DNA of 64,000 bases, taken from NCBI GenBank assembly GCA_021774785.1, contig JAJFIQ010000026.1:372001-436000 (forward strand). Direction: 5' to 3'. Below, piece after piece: positions 9,256 through 16,887 of this stretch; the stretch's first letter is position 1; each line of letters begins with the position of its first letter. The notes beneath the pieces were generated by a model. It had not been told where the DNA came from and made no database searches. It was given only the letters and a program-made list of their open reading frames with translations. Position numbers and translations under genes: made by a program. The stretch comes from Emcibacter sp. GTDB taxonomy: Bacteria > Pseudomonadota > Alphaproteobacteria > Sphingomonadales > Emcibacteraceae.

Positions 9256-10872
9256 TTACGGATTTTTCACATAAGCACCGGGGCGCAGATAGAACCACCA
9301 GTTAATCACGATGCAGACAACGTAAAATACGGCAAAGCCATAAAGGGCCAGTTCCGGTGTTGCGGCCTTGATTTCCTCACCCAGAACTTTCGGGATGATG
9401 AAAGCACCATATGCCGCCACCGCAGATGTCCAGCCAAGCACAGGACCAGCCTGTTCCTTGTCAAAGACAATGGCAATAGTACGGAAAGTAGACCCGTTGC
9501 CGATACCTGTGGCAGCAAAAAGCACCAGAAACAGGATCAGGAAGGGCATGAAAAATTCTTCCGGTGTGGCAGAGGCATAAGCAAGCTTCATATAATAAGC
9601 CACGCCCAGGGCACAGGCCACCATAACCACGGAAATATACTGAGTGACGCGCGCGCCACCAAATTTATCGGAAATGATGCCACCTATGGGCCGGATCAAA
9701 GCACCGATAAACGGACCAGTCCAGGCAAACATCAAAGCACTGGGGCCATTGGGGTTAGCCAGATCATGGGTCATGATACCATCAACAACAACATGCTGAT
9801 AACCAAAGATCACCTTAATGGCCAAGCCAAAAGCGGCAGCAAAACCAATGAATGATCCAAAGGTCATGGTGTAAATTACGGTCATGGCCCAAGTATGTTT
9901 ATTGTTAAAGATTTTATACTGATGTTTCAGGTTCTTGCCAACTTCCCCCGGAATAAGTTTCAACAGGAATACGGTCAACGCAATAACTATGGGCAATACA
10001 ATCCACTTGCTAATGCCAAAATCCGATGTAGGCAGACCGCCCTCAAGGGACGGAAGCATCAGCCACAGGCCGCAGGCCGCCGCCACAAAACCAAGGAACA
10101 GCATGAAAGTGATTTTCACAAAAACACTGACCGGGTTACCCACATCAGGGGACACATGCTCATCCGTGATGTTATTCATGCCGAACCAACCGGCAAAAGC
10201 CAGCGGCACCAGGAATAATAACCACAGGAAGCCCGCATTATGAATAAAAGTTTCGGTCCCTGCGGGAATTTTACCGATCAGGGTTCCGCTGGTATTTTCC
10301 AAAATCATCGGGTCGCCACCAAAAATGCCGAATGTCATAAATAACGGCACCAGAATCTGCATGGTTGTCACCCCAAAATTCCCCAACCCTGCGTTCAGAC
10401 CAAGAGAAAGGCCCTGAACTTTTTTCGGGAAGAAGAAGCTGATATTGGACATGGAAGAGGCAAAATTACCACCACCGAGACCAGACAGAAAAGCCAGAAT
10501 TTGGAACTGCCACAGGGGTGTATTAATATCCTGCAGGGCAAAACCGGCCCCGACTGCGGGTATCATAAGAAGGGCTGTTGTGAAGAAGATCGTGTTGCGA
10601 CCACCCCCCAGCCGGATAAAGAAGGTACTGGGAATACGAAGCGTCGCACCGGTAAGACCCGCAATGGCCATCAGGGTGAATAATTCAGGTTTGGCAAAAT
10701 CAAATCCCAAATTAAGCATCTGGACCGTAATGATGCCCCAATAAAGCCAGACCGCAAAACCACACAGCAAGCTTGGAATTGAAATCCAAAGGTTTCTGTT
10801 TGCTATTGCTTTACCGCGACTTTCCCATTCTGCGGAATCTTCTGGATTCCATTGTTTAATATCTTCTGCCAT
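9256..10872 (-). CDS. narK: NarK2-type nitrate/nitrite antiporter
   Basis: This 538-residue major facilitator protein exchanges external nitrate for internal nitrite. The N-terminus (ESRGKAIANRNLWISIPS) and the substrate arginines expected for NarK are visible: LRIPSTFFIRLGGGRN in the first half and LIRPIGGIISDKFGGAR in the second. It also has the nitrate-signature glycine-rich helices (LSGLGGGNFASSM, AATGIGNGSTFRT). About 12 membrane spans are expected. It is somewhat longer than the usual 460-490 residues because of a loop around residues 185-235. It lies between narK1 and narG. In several proteobacteria the NarK1 and NarK2 types are fused; here they are separate genes. Confidence 0.95.
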   Translation of the reverse strand: MAEDIKQWNPEDSAEWESRGKAIANRNLWISIPSLLCGFAVWLYWGIITVQMLNLGFDFAKPELFTLMAIAGLTGATLRIPSTFFIRLGGGRNTIFFTTALLMIPAVGAGFALQDINTPLWQFQILAFLSGLGGGNFASSMSNISFFFPKKVQGLSLGLNAGLGNFGVTTMQILVPLFMTFGIFGGDPMILENTSGTLIGKIPAGTETFIHNAGFLWLLFLVPLAFAGWFGMNNITDEHVSPDVGNPVSVFVKITFMLFLGFVAAACGLWLMLPSLEGGLPTSDFGISKWIVLPIVIALTVFLLKLIPGEVGKNLKHQYKIFNNKHTWAMTVIYTMTFGSFIGFAAAFGLAIKVIFGYQHVVVDGIMTHDLANPNGPSALMFAWTGPFIGALIRPIGGIISDKFGGARVTQYISVVMVACALGVAYYMKLAYASATPEEFFMPFLILFLVLFAATGIGNGSTFRTIAIVFDKEQAGPVLGWTSAVAAYGAFIIPKVLGEEIKAATPELALYGFAVFYVVCIVINWWFYLRPGAYVKNP

Positions 10873-10905
10873 TTTTTTATCCTTAAATTCTGTAAATCTA
10901 TATAC

Positions 10906-10931
10906 AAAAAGAGGAGGGGGACATTCCCCTC
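10906..10931 (-). terminator. Terminator-like hairpin between narK1 and narK2
   Basis: On the minus strand, arms at 10931-10925 and 10920-10914 (GAGGGGA / CCCCCTC, seven pairs with one G-T type wobble) enclose a 4-base loop. A C-T-C spacer and a run of five T (10910-10906) follow. This has the form of a weak rho-independent terminator after narK1 and 34 bases before the narK2 start. Partial termination would let narK1 be made in excess of narK2-narGHJI. Confidence 0.5.
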
Positions 10932-10952
10932 ACTCTTCGTTCTATTCAAGCC

Positions 10953-12272
10953 TCAAGACTGGCCGTTTCTAATTGCATCAAGCTCCGGCAGATAGCGCGG
11001 GCCTTTCAATTCAGGCAGATCCTTGCGATTCATATGAATGATGGAGAAATGCATCCAGATCAAAGCAATGCCGATCAATATGGTCAGCAGCATGAAGCAG
11101 CTTGTCCAAACACCAATCACGTCATTCATGATGCCGAAAGATATGGGCAGAAAGAAACCACCCAGTCCCCCGATCAGACCAACAATACCACCAACGGAAC
11201 CCACATGGCCCGGATAATAAACCGGAATATGTTTGTAAACTGCGGCCTTACCCAGCGACATAAAGAAGCCAAGTATAATAGTTAAGCTGACAAACAGCCA
11301 AAGCGGTATGGTGATATTAAAATCAATGGGTCCATTAATTCCGGCCACTGAATAATTTGTTGCGGGATAGGACATGATAAAGGTACAGGCAACACAAACA
11401 CCAAATGTCCAATACATGACCCTTCTGGCACCTATCTTGTCTGACATCCAACCGCCCAAGGCCCTAAAAATACTGCCCGGCAAAGCGTATGCCGCTGCCA
11501 ACATACCTGCGGTTTTCAGTTCAAGGCCGTAGGCCCCAACATAATAACGCGGCAGCCATAAGGCCAAAGCAACAAAGGCACCGAATACAAAGAAATAATA
11601 AAGCGAGAAACGCCATACCTGTAAATTCTTCAGTGGTTCCATCTGCTCAATGAAAGACGCGTGCTTAACACCCTTTTCACGACGTTCCCGCAAAGCAGGG
11701 TCATCCTTGGTAAAGAGGAAAAACAAGACGGCAGTAATTATCAGTATAATAGAATAAACCTGTGCCACACCCTGCCACTTACCATCCATGAATATAAGAA
11801 GGAACGGCGCGCCAAAGTTTGTTACGGCAGCACCCACATTACCCATACCAAAAATACCAAGGGCTGTACCCTGACGTTCCTTGGGGTACCATGTGGAGAC
11901 ATATGTAATTCCAACGGCAAAACTACCGCCCGCAAGGCCAACACCCAAAGCCGCCACCAAAAACATGGGGTAGGTGGATACCTTGGTCAACAAAAATGCG
12001 GCAACAGCCGTAATAATCATTTGAAAGGTATAAACAATCCGGCCACCATATTGGTCAGACCATATTCCTAAGAATATCCGACTTAAGGAACCAGTTAGAA
12101 TAGGCGTTGCCACCAGAATACCAAACTGGGTATCGTTAAGGCCAAGTTCCGCTTTGATTTTCAGGCCAATAATGGAAAATATTGTCCATACGGCAAAGCA
12201 GACAGTAAAGGCCAATGTGCTTGTTGTTAAGGCCTGCCTCTGTTCTCCAACAGTTACATTTGCGACATTCAT
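10953..12272 (-). CDS. narK: NarK1-type nitrate/proton symporter
   Basis: This 439-residue MFS transporter of the nitrate/nitrite porter family is of the type that imports nitrate with protons and starts nitrate respiration. Visible motifs are GSLSRIFLGIWSDQYGGR in the first half, containing the substrate arginine, and the matching FRALGGWMSDKIGARR in the second half. The glycine-rich helices GVGLAGGSFAVGI and GLIGGLGGFFLP are the nitrate signatures. About 12 spans are expected. It is the first gene of the minus-strand nar operon. An FNR-type box is centred about 90 bases upstream of its start. Confidence 0.95.
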   Translation of the reverse strand: MNVANVTVGEQRQALTTSTLAFTVCFAVWTIFSIIGLKIKAELGLNDTQFGILVATPILTGSLSRIFLGIWSDQYGGRIVYTFQMIITAVAAFLLTKVSTYPMFLVAALGVGLAGGSFAVGITYVSTWYPKERQGTALGIFGMGNVGAAVTNFGAPFLLIFMDGKWQGVAQVYSIILIITAVLFFLFTKDDPALRERREKGVKHASFIEQMEPLKNLQVWRFSLYYFFVFGAFVALALWLPRYYVGAYGLELKTAGMLAAAYALPGSIFRALGGWMSDKIGARRVMYWTFGVCVACTFIMSYPATNYSVAGINGPIDFNITIPLWLFVSLTIILGFFMSLGKAAVYKHIPVYYPGHVGSVGGIVGLIGGLGGFFLPISFGIMNDVIGVWTSCFMLLTILIGIALIWMHFSIIHMNRKDLPELKGPRYLPELDAIRNGQS

Positions 12273-12355
12273 AACTAAATCCCTTGTTCACAATTAAATA
12301 TATTCAATTAAATATCTGAATGACTGCACCTTAGGGAATGAACGAACGCTTGGAC

Positions 12356-12369
12356 TTGACTTTGATCAA
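12356..12369 (-). promoter_or_regulatory. FNR-type box upstream of narK1
   Basis: TTGACTTTGATCAA matches the FNR/Dnr consensus TTGAT-N4-ATCAA with one mismatch. It lies inside a longer symmetric CTTGA-N6-TCAAG (12355-12370). If it acts at -41.5 toward narK1, transcription would begin near 12321. A weak -10 (TAAGGT, 12333-12328) is in the right place. It is probably the main anaerobic/nitrate activation site of the nar operon. Confidence 0.75.
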
Positions 12370-12418
12370 GTAGTTTACAAAAATTTAAAAAAACACTCTG
12401 GCGTAAACTGTCGTTTTT

Positions 12419-12462
12419 TCACAAGAATCCTTGTGAGTTTTGGCAAACTGCCTTAATATTAT
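12419..12462 (+). promoter_or_regulatory. 18-base palindrome plus -10, putative promoter of the NIT-Crp gene
   Basis: TCACAAGAATCCTTGTGA (12419-12436) is a perfect inverted repeat with 7-base arms. A -10-like TATTAT sits at 12457-12462, which puts the palindrome centre at about -41.5 from the predicted transcription start near 12469. That is the class II activator position used by Crp/Fnr proteins. The half site TCACAAG differs from the FNR half site TTGAT. It is either an autoregulatory site of the downstream protein or the site of another Crp-family regulator. Confidence 0.5.
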
Positions 12463-12495
12463 GCAGGGTATCAAATAACAAAAAACTGTTTATAC

Positions 12496-14082
12496 ATGAA
12501 TAAAACACTTCTTTATCTTGGCAACGCCCTGCATAAAATGCAGGAAGAGCGTGGGTGTGCTGTGCTTTTTGTCAGTAGCAAGGGCAAGTTATTTAAGAAA
12601 GAACTACTGGAAGCCTTCGAACAATCCCATGACGCCTTTGAAAAAATTCGCCGGGGGTTAGAAGAATGGCACGAGACCCACGCCTTTGACGATGAGTTCC
12701 TGAGCAAGATGGAAATTGTTCTGGATAATACTGAAACCGTCAAATCCCGTCGCAACAGAATCCTGAATTTAGAATTCAACCCTACCGAAATCATCAGCGG
12801 ATACAGTCATAATGTCATCAGTCCCCTGATGGACATTCTGGTTCTTGTGGCGCTGTTCAATAAAGATAATGACCCGACAAAAGTAAGTGCCTATTCCTAT
12901 TTCTTGCAATTAAAGGAAAAAACCGGTCGTATCCGGGCCTTGGGCGCCCGAGGTCTGGTGGCTAAATCCTTCGACAACAGGGAATTTATAGATCGGTTTC
13001 GTTTTCTTATTGCCGAGCAGGACAGCTTCAAACGCACCTTTTTTGCCATGGCCGATGACAAACAAAAAAAGCTTTATGAAAGCATCATGCATGGCAATGC
13101 TGTCCGTAAACTTGTCGAAATACATGACGGCCTGAAGCAGGGACATAAAGTTACCATCCCGGACCTCACCCCCACAGATTGGTTCAACCTGACTTCGGAA
13201 AAAATGGACCTCATGAAAGATATTGAGGAAAAGCTGGCTGAATCTCTTCCAAAATATGATATTCCCGTCAGCGATCAGTCACAGGCATCTAAAATTACCG
13301 TTTCCCGCACAGTAGAAGGCATAAACTCTGCACAGAGAGCTTTTATTGAGGAACTGCCCTTTTTCATTAATTTGCCTGAGGATATAACCTCCAGCCTGCT
13401 GCAACATGCACAGGTTCGTGAATATAAAAAAGGCAAGCTTTTGTTTCTGGAAGGCGAGGTCTCAAGTCGGCTTCATATCATCCTCAGTGGCTGGATAAAA
13501 TTATTCAAAGGCACTTCAAGTGGCGATGAAACCATACTGCAAATGCTGACCTCCGGCGATATGGTGGCCGAATCGGCTGTATTCCTGAACGCCACCTATC
13601 CGGTCAGCGCACAAGTGGCCAAAAAAGCAGTTGTTTTGACCCTGCCGGCACCGATCATTCGCGAGAGAATCAAGCAACATAACGAACTGGCGCTCAGGGT
13701 GCTGGACGGTATTTCACAACATTCCCAAAGCCTTATTCAGGAATTTGAAAATATCCGCCTGAAGCCCGCCGCTGAACGGGTAGGCTGGTTCCTGCTAAAA
13801 CTATTGCTGGAACAGGGCAAAGTGCCGGATCTCATTGAATTGCCCTATGACAAATCATTGATAGCATCCTATCTGGATATGAAGCCCGAAACCTTTTCCC
13901 GTACGTTGAAAATTTTTAAAGGCAATGGCTTTGAAATTAATAAAAACTCTGTGATTTTACCCAATATCAGCGCGCTTTGCGGTTTCTGTGATCATGACCT
14001 GGCGGCAATATGTGATAAACACGGCAAGCCCGAATGCCCCAATCCCGGTTGCGATCAGGGTATTGGGGTTGATTTCAAATAA
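12496..14082 (+). CDS. Nitrate-sensing NIT domain fused to a Crp/Fnr transcription regulator
   Basis: This 528-residue protein has three parts. Residues 1 to about 255 are helical and resemble the NIT (nitrate/nitrite sensing, PF08376-type) domain of NasR: an early QEERGCAVLF segment, a central LKEKTGRIRALGA segment, and a later WFNLTSEKMDLM segment. Residues about 290-410 form a cyclic-nucleotide-binding-type barrel, and about 425-495 a winged helix. The recognition helix reads KPETFSRTLK, carrying the E-x-x-S-R signature that lets FNR read TTGAT. The classical FNR N-terminal cysteine cluster is absent. Instead the C-terminal tail (about 497-523) has five cysteines spaced C-x2-C-x7-C-x7-C-x4-C, possibly a metal or Fe-S site. 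It is divergent from narK1. Inference: an activator of nar and moa genes that senses nitrate directly in the cytoplasm. Confidence 0.85.
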   Translation: MNKTLLYLGNALHKMQEERGCAVLFVSSKGKLFKKELLEAFEQSHDAFEKIRRGLEEWHETHAFDDEFLSKMEIVLDNTETVKSRRNRILNLEFNPTEIISGYSHNVISPLMDILVLVALFNKDNDPTKVSAYSYFLQLKEKTGRIRALGARGLVAKSFDNREFIDRFRFLIAEQDSFKRTFFAMADDKQKKLYESIMHGNAVRKLVEIHDGLKQGHKVTIPDLTPTDWFNLTSEKMDLMKDIEEKLAESLPKYDIPVSDQSQASKITVSRTVEGINSAQRAFIEELPFFINLPEDITSSLLQHAQVREYKKGKLLFLEGEVSSRLHIILSGWIKLFKGTSSGDETILQMLTSGDMVAESAVFLNATYPVSAQVAKKAVVLTLPAPIIRERIKQHNELALRVLDGISQHSQSLIQEFENIRLKPAAERVGWFLLKLLLEQGKVPDLIELPYDKSLIASYLDMKPETFSRTLKIFKGNGFEINKNSVILPNISALCGFCDHDLAAICDKHGKPECPNPGCDQGIGVDFK

Positions 14083-14104
14083 TTTTAATATTGATTTCTG
14101 ATTA

Positions 14105-14150
14105 TTGATCCATATCAACTCTGGATTTCTGTTTGCCCATTATGTATAAT
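14105..14150 (+). promoter_or_regulatory. FNR-dependent promoter of moaA-moeA
   Basis: TTGATCCATATCAA at 14105-14118 is a perfect FNR consensus. A consensus -10, TATAAT, follows at 14145-14150. The predicted start near 14153-14157 places the box at -41.5 to -45.5, a class II activator position with no -35 needed. The transcript would begin just before the Moco riboswitch. Confidence 0.85.
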
Positions 14151-14174
14151 GTCGAGTGTTAGGGCATTATCTTG

Positions 14175-14303
14175 ATGGATGATACCCTACTCCGAAGCCT
14201 TCGAACCTAACCCCTTAAATGGACATGGTTTGCTGGCCGCAGGCTAAAAGACCTGCCGGGTTATGGTGAAAACGCCGTAGCCTCCCGTATTTGGAAAGGA
14301 GAG
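14175..14303 (+). promoter_or_regulatory. Molybdenum cofactor (Moco) riboswitch
   Basis: The leader contains the conserved blocks of the Moco RNA motif: CTCCGAAGCCTTCGAACC (14190-14207), a GCAGG/CCTGC stem with an 8-base loop (14239-14256), and GGTGAAAACGCCGTAGCC (14265-14282). The closing CCTCCC (14281-14286) can pair with the GGAG of the moaA ribosome-binding site (14298-14301). That suggests control at translation: cofactor binding would hide the site. In E. coli the same element lies upstream of moaA. Boundaries are approximate. Confidence 0.88.
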
Positions 14304-14308
14304 TATAA

Positions 14309-15301
14309 GTGATACCAGAACCAATTGAATTGGTTGATAATTATGACCGCGCGTTCCCCTATCTGCGCTTGTCAATTACCGATATATGTAATTTCCGTTG
14401 TGAATATTGCCTGCCCGATGGCTATCAATGTAGCAGTAAGCCTAAATTTCTGACTCTGGCCGAGATACAACGGTTGGTGACTGCATTTACCGAGCTTGGG
14501 GTTTGGAAAATTCGCCTGACCGGAGGCGAGCCAAGTGTTCGCAAGGATTTTTCTGAAATTATTGATCTGGTGTCCCAAACGCCGGGGGTTGAGACCATGG
14601 CCTTTACCACCAACGGATACCGCCTGAAAGAAAATGCCCAAAGCTGGCATGATGCGGGCATGAAAAGCCTGAATGTGAGCATAGATAGTCTGGACCGCAC
14701 CATGTTCAATAAAATCACCGGCCATGACAGGCTGGATGATGTGCTGGCCGGGGTGGAAAAATCCCTTGCGGTTGGATATGATTCGGTAAAAGTGAATGTG
14801 GTGCTTCTTAAAGGCATTAATGATTTCGCAATCGGTGATTATCTGGATTATGTCAAAGAGAGACCGGTTACTGTCCGTTTCATTGAGTTGATGCAGACAG
14901 GCGATAATCTGAATTATTTCAAAAAACGCCATCTGTCGGCAGAAGTGGTCCGGACCCAGCTTCTGGAGCAGGGATGGATTGAAAATATTCGCGTTAACGG
15001 CGCAGGTCCGGCGGTGAATTTCAGCCATCCGGATTATAAGGGTGCCATTGGACTGATCGCCCCCTATTCCAAGGATTTCTGTCTGGGATGTAATCGCTTG
15101 CGCATTACCGCCACCGGCGACCTACGCCTGTGTCTGTTTGGTGACGTTGGCATTCCCCTAAGGGATCTGTTGCAAAGCGATGATCAAAAACAGGCTTTGC
15201 AGGCACGCGTTATGAAGCAGCTTGATTATAAAAAATCATCCCATTTTCTGGCTCAGGGTGAAACCGGCCTGATCCCCAACCTATCTTCCACAGGAGGGTA
15301 A
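14309..15301 (+). CDS. moaA: GTP 3',8-cyclase (radical SAM), first step of Moco synthesis
   Basis: MoaA converts GTP to 3',8-cyclo-7,8-dihydro-GTP, which MoaC turns into cPMP. The 330-residue protein has the radical SAM cluster C27-x3-C31-x2-C34 (CNFRCEYC), the SAM-binding GGEP (LTGGEPSVR), and the second, C-terminal cluster CLGC...LRLCLF. The C-terminal pair Gly-Gly needed for activity is present (STGG). The start is GTG at 14309, six bases after an AAAGGAGAG ribosome-binding site. An ATG is not available in a suitable place. moeA follows after six bases. moaC and the MPT synthase genes are not in this window. Confidence 0.97.
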   Translation: MIPEPIELVDNYDRAFPYLRLSITDICNFRCEYCLPDGYQCSSKPKFLTLAEIQRLVTAFTELGVWKIRLTGGEPSVRKDFSEIIDLVSQTPGVETMAFTTNGYRLKENAQSWHDAGMKSLNVSIDSLDRTMFNKITGHDRLDDVLAGVEKSLAVGYDSVKVNVVLLKGINDFAIGDYLDYVKERPVTVRFIELMQTGDNLNYFKKRHLSAEVVRTQLLEQGWIENIRVNGAGPAVNFSHPDYKGAIGLIAPYSKDFCLGCNRLRITATGDLRLCLFGDVGIPLRDLLQSDDQKQALQARVMKQLDYKKSSHFLAQGETGLIPNLSSTGG

Positions 15302-15307
15302 TACCAA

Positions 15308-16561
15308 ATGTTATCATATGAAGACGCCCTTAAGATCATTCTTACGGACGTGCGCCCGCCTGCAACACAGACCGTATCCCCAAGTAATGCACTGGGACAT
15401 ATTGCGGCAGAAAAAATTGTCGGCACGGAAAATGTCCCGCCATTCCATAATTCTGCGATGGATGGCTATGCGGTAAAAAGCGAAGCCGTGCATGGTGCCA
15501 ACCTGAATGATCCCGTCATCCTGAAAGTTGATGGCAGCACAATGGCCGGTGACAGCCCAAGTAAGGGCGGCAGCGGTGCTTGGGAAATCATGACCGGTGC
15601 GCCAGTACCGGATGCCTATGATGCGGTCATCCGCGTTGAAGATACCCTGATTCTTGAAAAAAACAATCAGGATAGGCCCACTAAAATATCCGTTATGGCT
15701 GAAGGCTTCCCCGGAAAGAATGTGCGAAAAGCCGGAACTGATTTTTGCCCCGGCGATATTCTGCTGGAAAAGGGTGATCAAATCACACCCCATCATATTA
15801 TGGCCCTCGCCGCCCTTGGGCAGTATAATATTCCGGTATCCGTTGCCCCCAAAGCCGCCGTGATCAGCACTGGCAAAGAATTGGTGGATGACATAGATCA
15901 GGCCCTTCTGCCCGGTCAAATCCGTAATAGCAATACGCCTTACCTTGTACAAAGCCTGACATCTTATGGCATTACAGCCACCAATGAAGGCACTATTTTT
16001 GATGAGCCGGAAAAATTCGAACAGAAAATACAGGACGTTCTGTCCAAAGATATTCAGATCATTCTGTCTTCCGGCGCGGTTTCCATGGGCCGTTATGATT
16101 TTGTTCCTGATGGCTTAAAAAATATGGGGGCGGAAATCCTGTTTCATAAGGCGGCTATCCGGCCCGGAAAACCTATAGTTTTTGCACGCTTCCCAAACGG
16201 GACTGCTTATTTCGGCCTGCCCGGTAACCCAATTGCATCAGCTGTGGGTTTGCGCTTTTTTGCTTATCCGCTAATTCGGAAAATGCGCGGTATGGATCCG
16301 GAAAGTCACACCACTGCCATTTTGAAAAATACTTTTTCCAAAGAATCCCTGTTTCGCTTTTTCCAGAAAGCCCATTGCTACCATGATGATGACGGTCGGC
16401 TTATTGTTGATATTTTACCCGGTCAGGAATCTTTCAAGATCAAACCCATGCTGAAGCAAAATTGCTGGGCCGTTGTGCCGGAATATGGCTTGTCTCTGGA
16501 TGCGGGAAGCATGGTAGATATCTATCCGCTATACCCCGATTTAGGTATTGGGGGCTTTTAA
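15308..16561 (+). CDS. moeA: Molybdopterin molybdenumtransferase
   Basis: MoeA inserts molybdate into adenylylated molybdopterin, the step that makes active Moco. The 417 residues match the family. Visible motifs: PPFHNSAMDGYAV near residue 45, the molybdopterin-binding-domain segment ISTGKEL near residue 190, SSGAVSMGRYDFV near 255, and FGLPGNPIASAVG near 300. It is co-transcribed with moaA behind the FNR promoter and Moco riboswitch. Its TAA overlaps the ATG of the next small gene. Confidence 0.97.
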   Translation: MLSYEDALKIILTDVRPPATQTVSPSNALGHIAAEKIVGTENVPPFHNSAMDGYAVKSEAVHGANLNDPVILKVDGSTMAGDSPSKGGSGAWEIMTGAPVPDAYDAVIRVEDTLILEKNNQDRPTKISVMAEGFPGKNVRKAGTDFCPGDILLEKGDQITPHHIMALAALGQYNIPVSVAPKAAVISTGKELVDDIDQALLPGQIRNSNTPYLVQSLTSYGITATNEGTIFDEPEKFEQKIQDVLSKDIQIILSSGAVSMGRYDFVPDGLKNMGAEILFHKAAIRPGKPIVFARFPNGTAYFGLPGNPIASAVGLRFFAYPLIRKMRGMDPESHTTAILKNTFSKESLFRFFQKAHCYHDDDGRLIVDILPGQESFKIKPMLKQNCWAVVPEYGLSLDAGSMVDIYPLYPDLGIGGF

Positions 16562-16887
16562 TGAAGCTGCGCATTGACCCTGAAAAAATCAGCTTCCGAA
16601 TAGATTTTGATGAGTTGGAAAAGCTTCTCAACGAAGGAGAAATTAAGGAAACGACGGCACTACCCCATGGCAATCTGGTTTATAAAGTCATCTGCTTACC
16701 GGCAGGTTTAGAATCCGACTTTCAGGCGGCGGACGGGGCCTATATCTTATCCCTTGCCCGCAATATTCTCGAGGATCACAAATCTGCCCTGCCTTCACTG
16801 AAAGGCATCAAGAGCGAATTTAATGGCAAAGCCACAGTCACGCTGGAAGTCAACCTGAAGAAAAAAGTCAAACGTTCCTTAGGATGA
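16561..16887 (+). CDS. Small DUF7009-like protein downstream of moeA
   Basis: This is a 108-residue soluble protein beginning MKLRIDPEKISFRID. The start is fixed by a TAATG overlap with the moeA stop; a longer in-frame reading into moeA is unlikely. The opening pattern (short basic strand, then a D/E-x-x-x-L helix and a polar stretch) resembles the family annotated DUF7009, but I am only moderately sure. The last third is rich in Lys and Val. It is co-transcribed with moaA-moeA, so a role linked to molybdenum metabolism is possible but unproven. Its 3' end overlaps the convergent DUF389 gene by 20 bases. Confidence 0.7.
   Translation: MKLRIDPEKISFRIDFDELEKLLNEGEIKETTALPHGNLVYKVICLPAGLESDFQAADGAYILSLARNILEDHKSALPSLKGIKSEFNGKATVTLEVNLKKKVKRSLG

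Noticed and set aside
14372-15028. 218-codon minus-strand frame opposite moaA
   Set aside because: It is antisense to a fully conserved radical SAM gene and the translation looks random.
16462-16560. Longer start for the small gene after moeA
   Set aside because: It would lie inside conserved moeA; the TAATG overlap at 16561 gives a natural coupled start.
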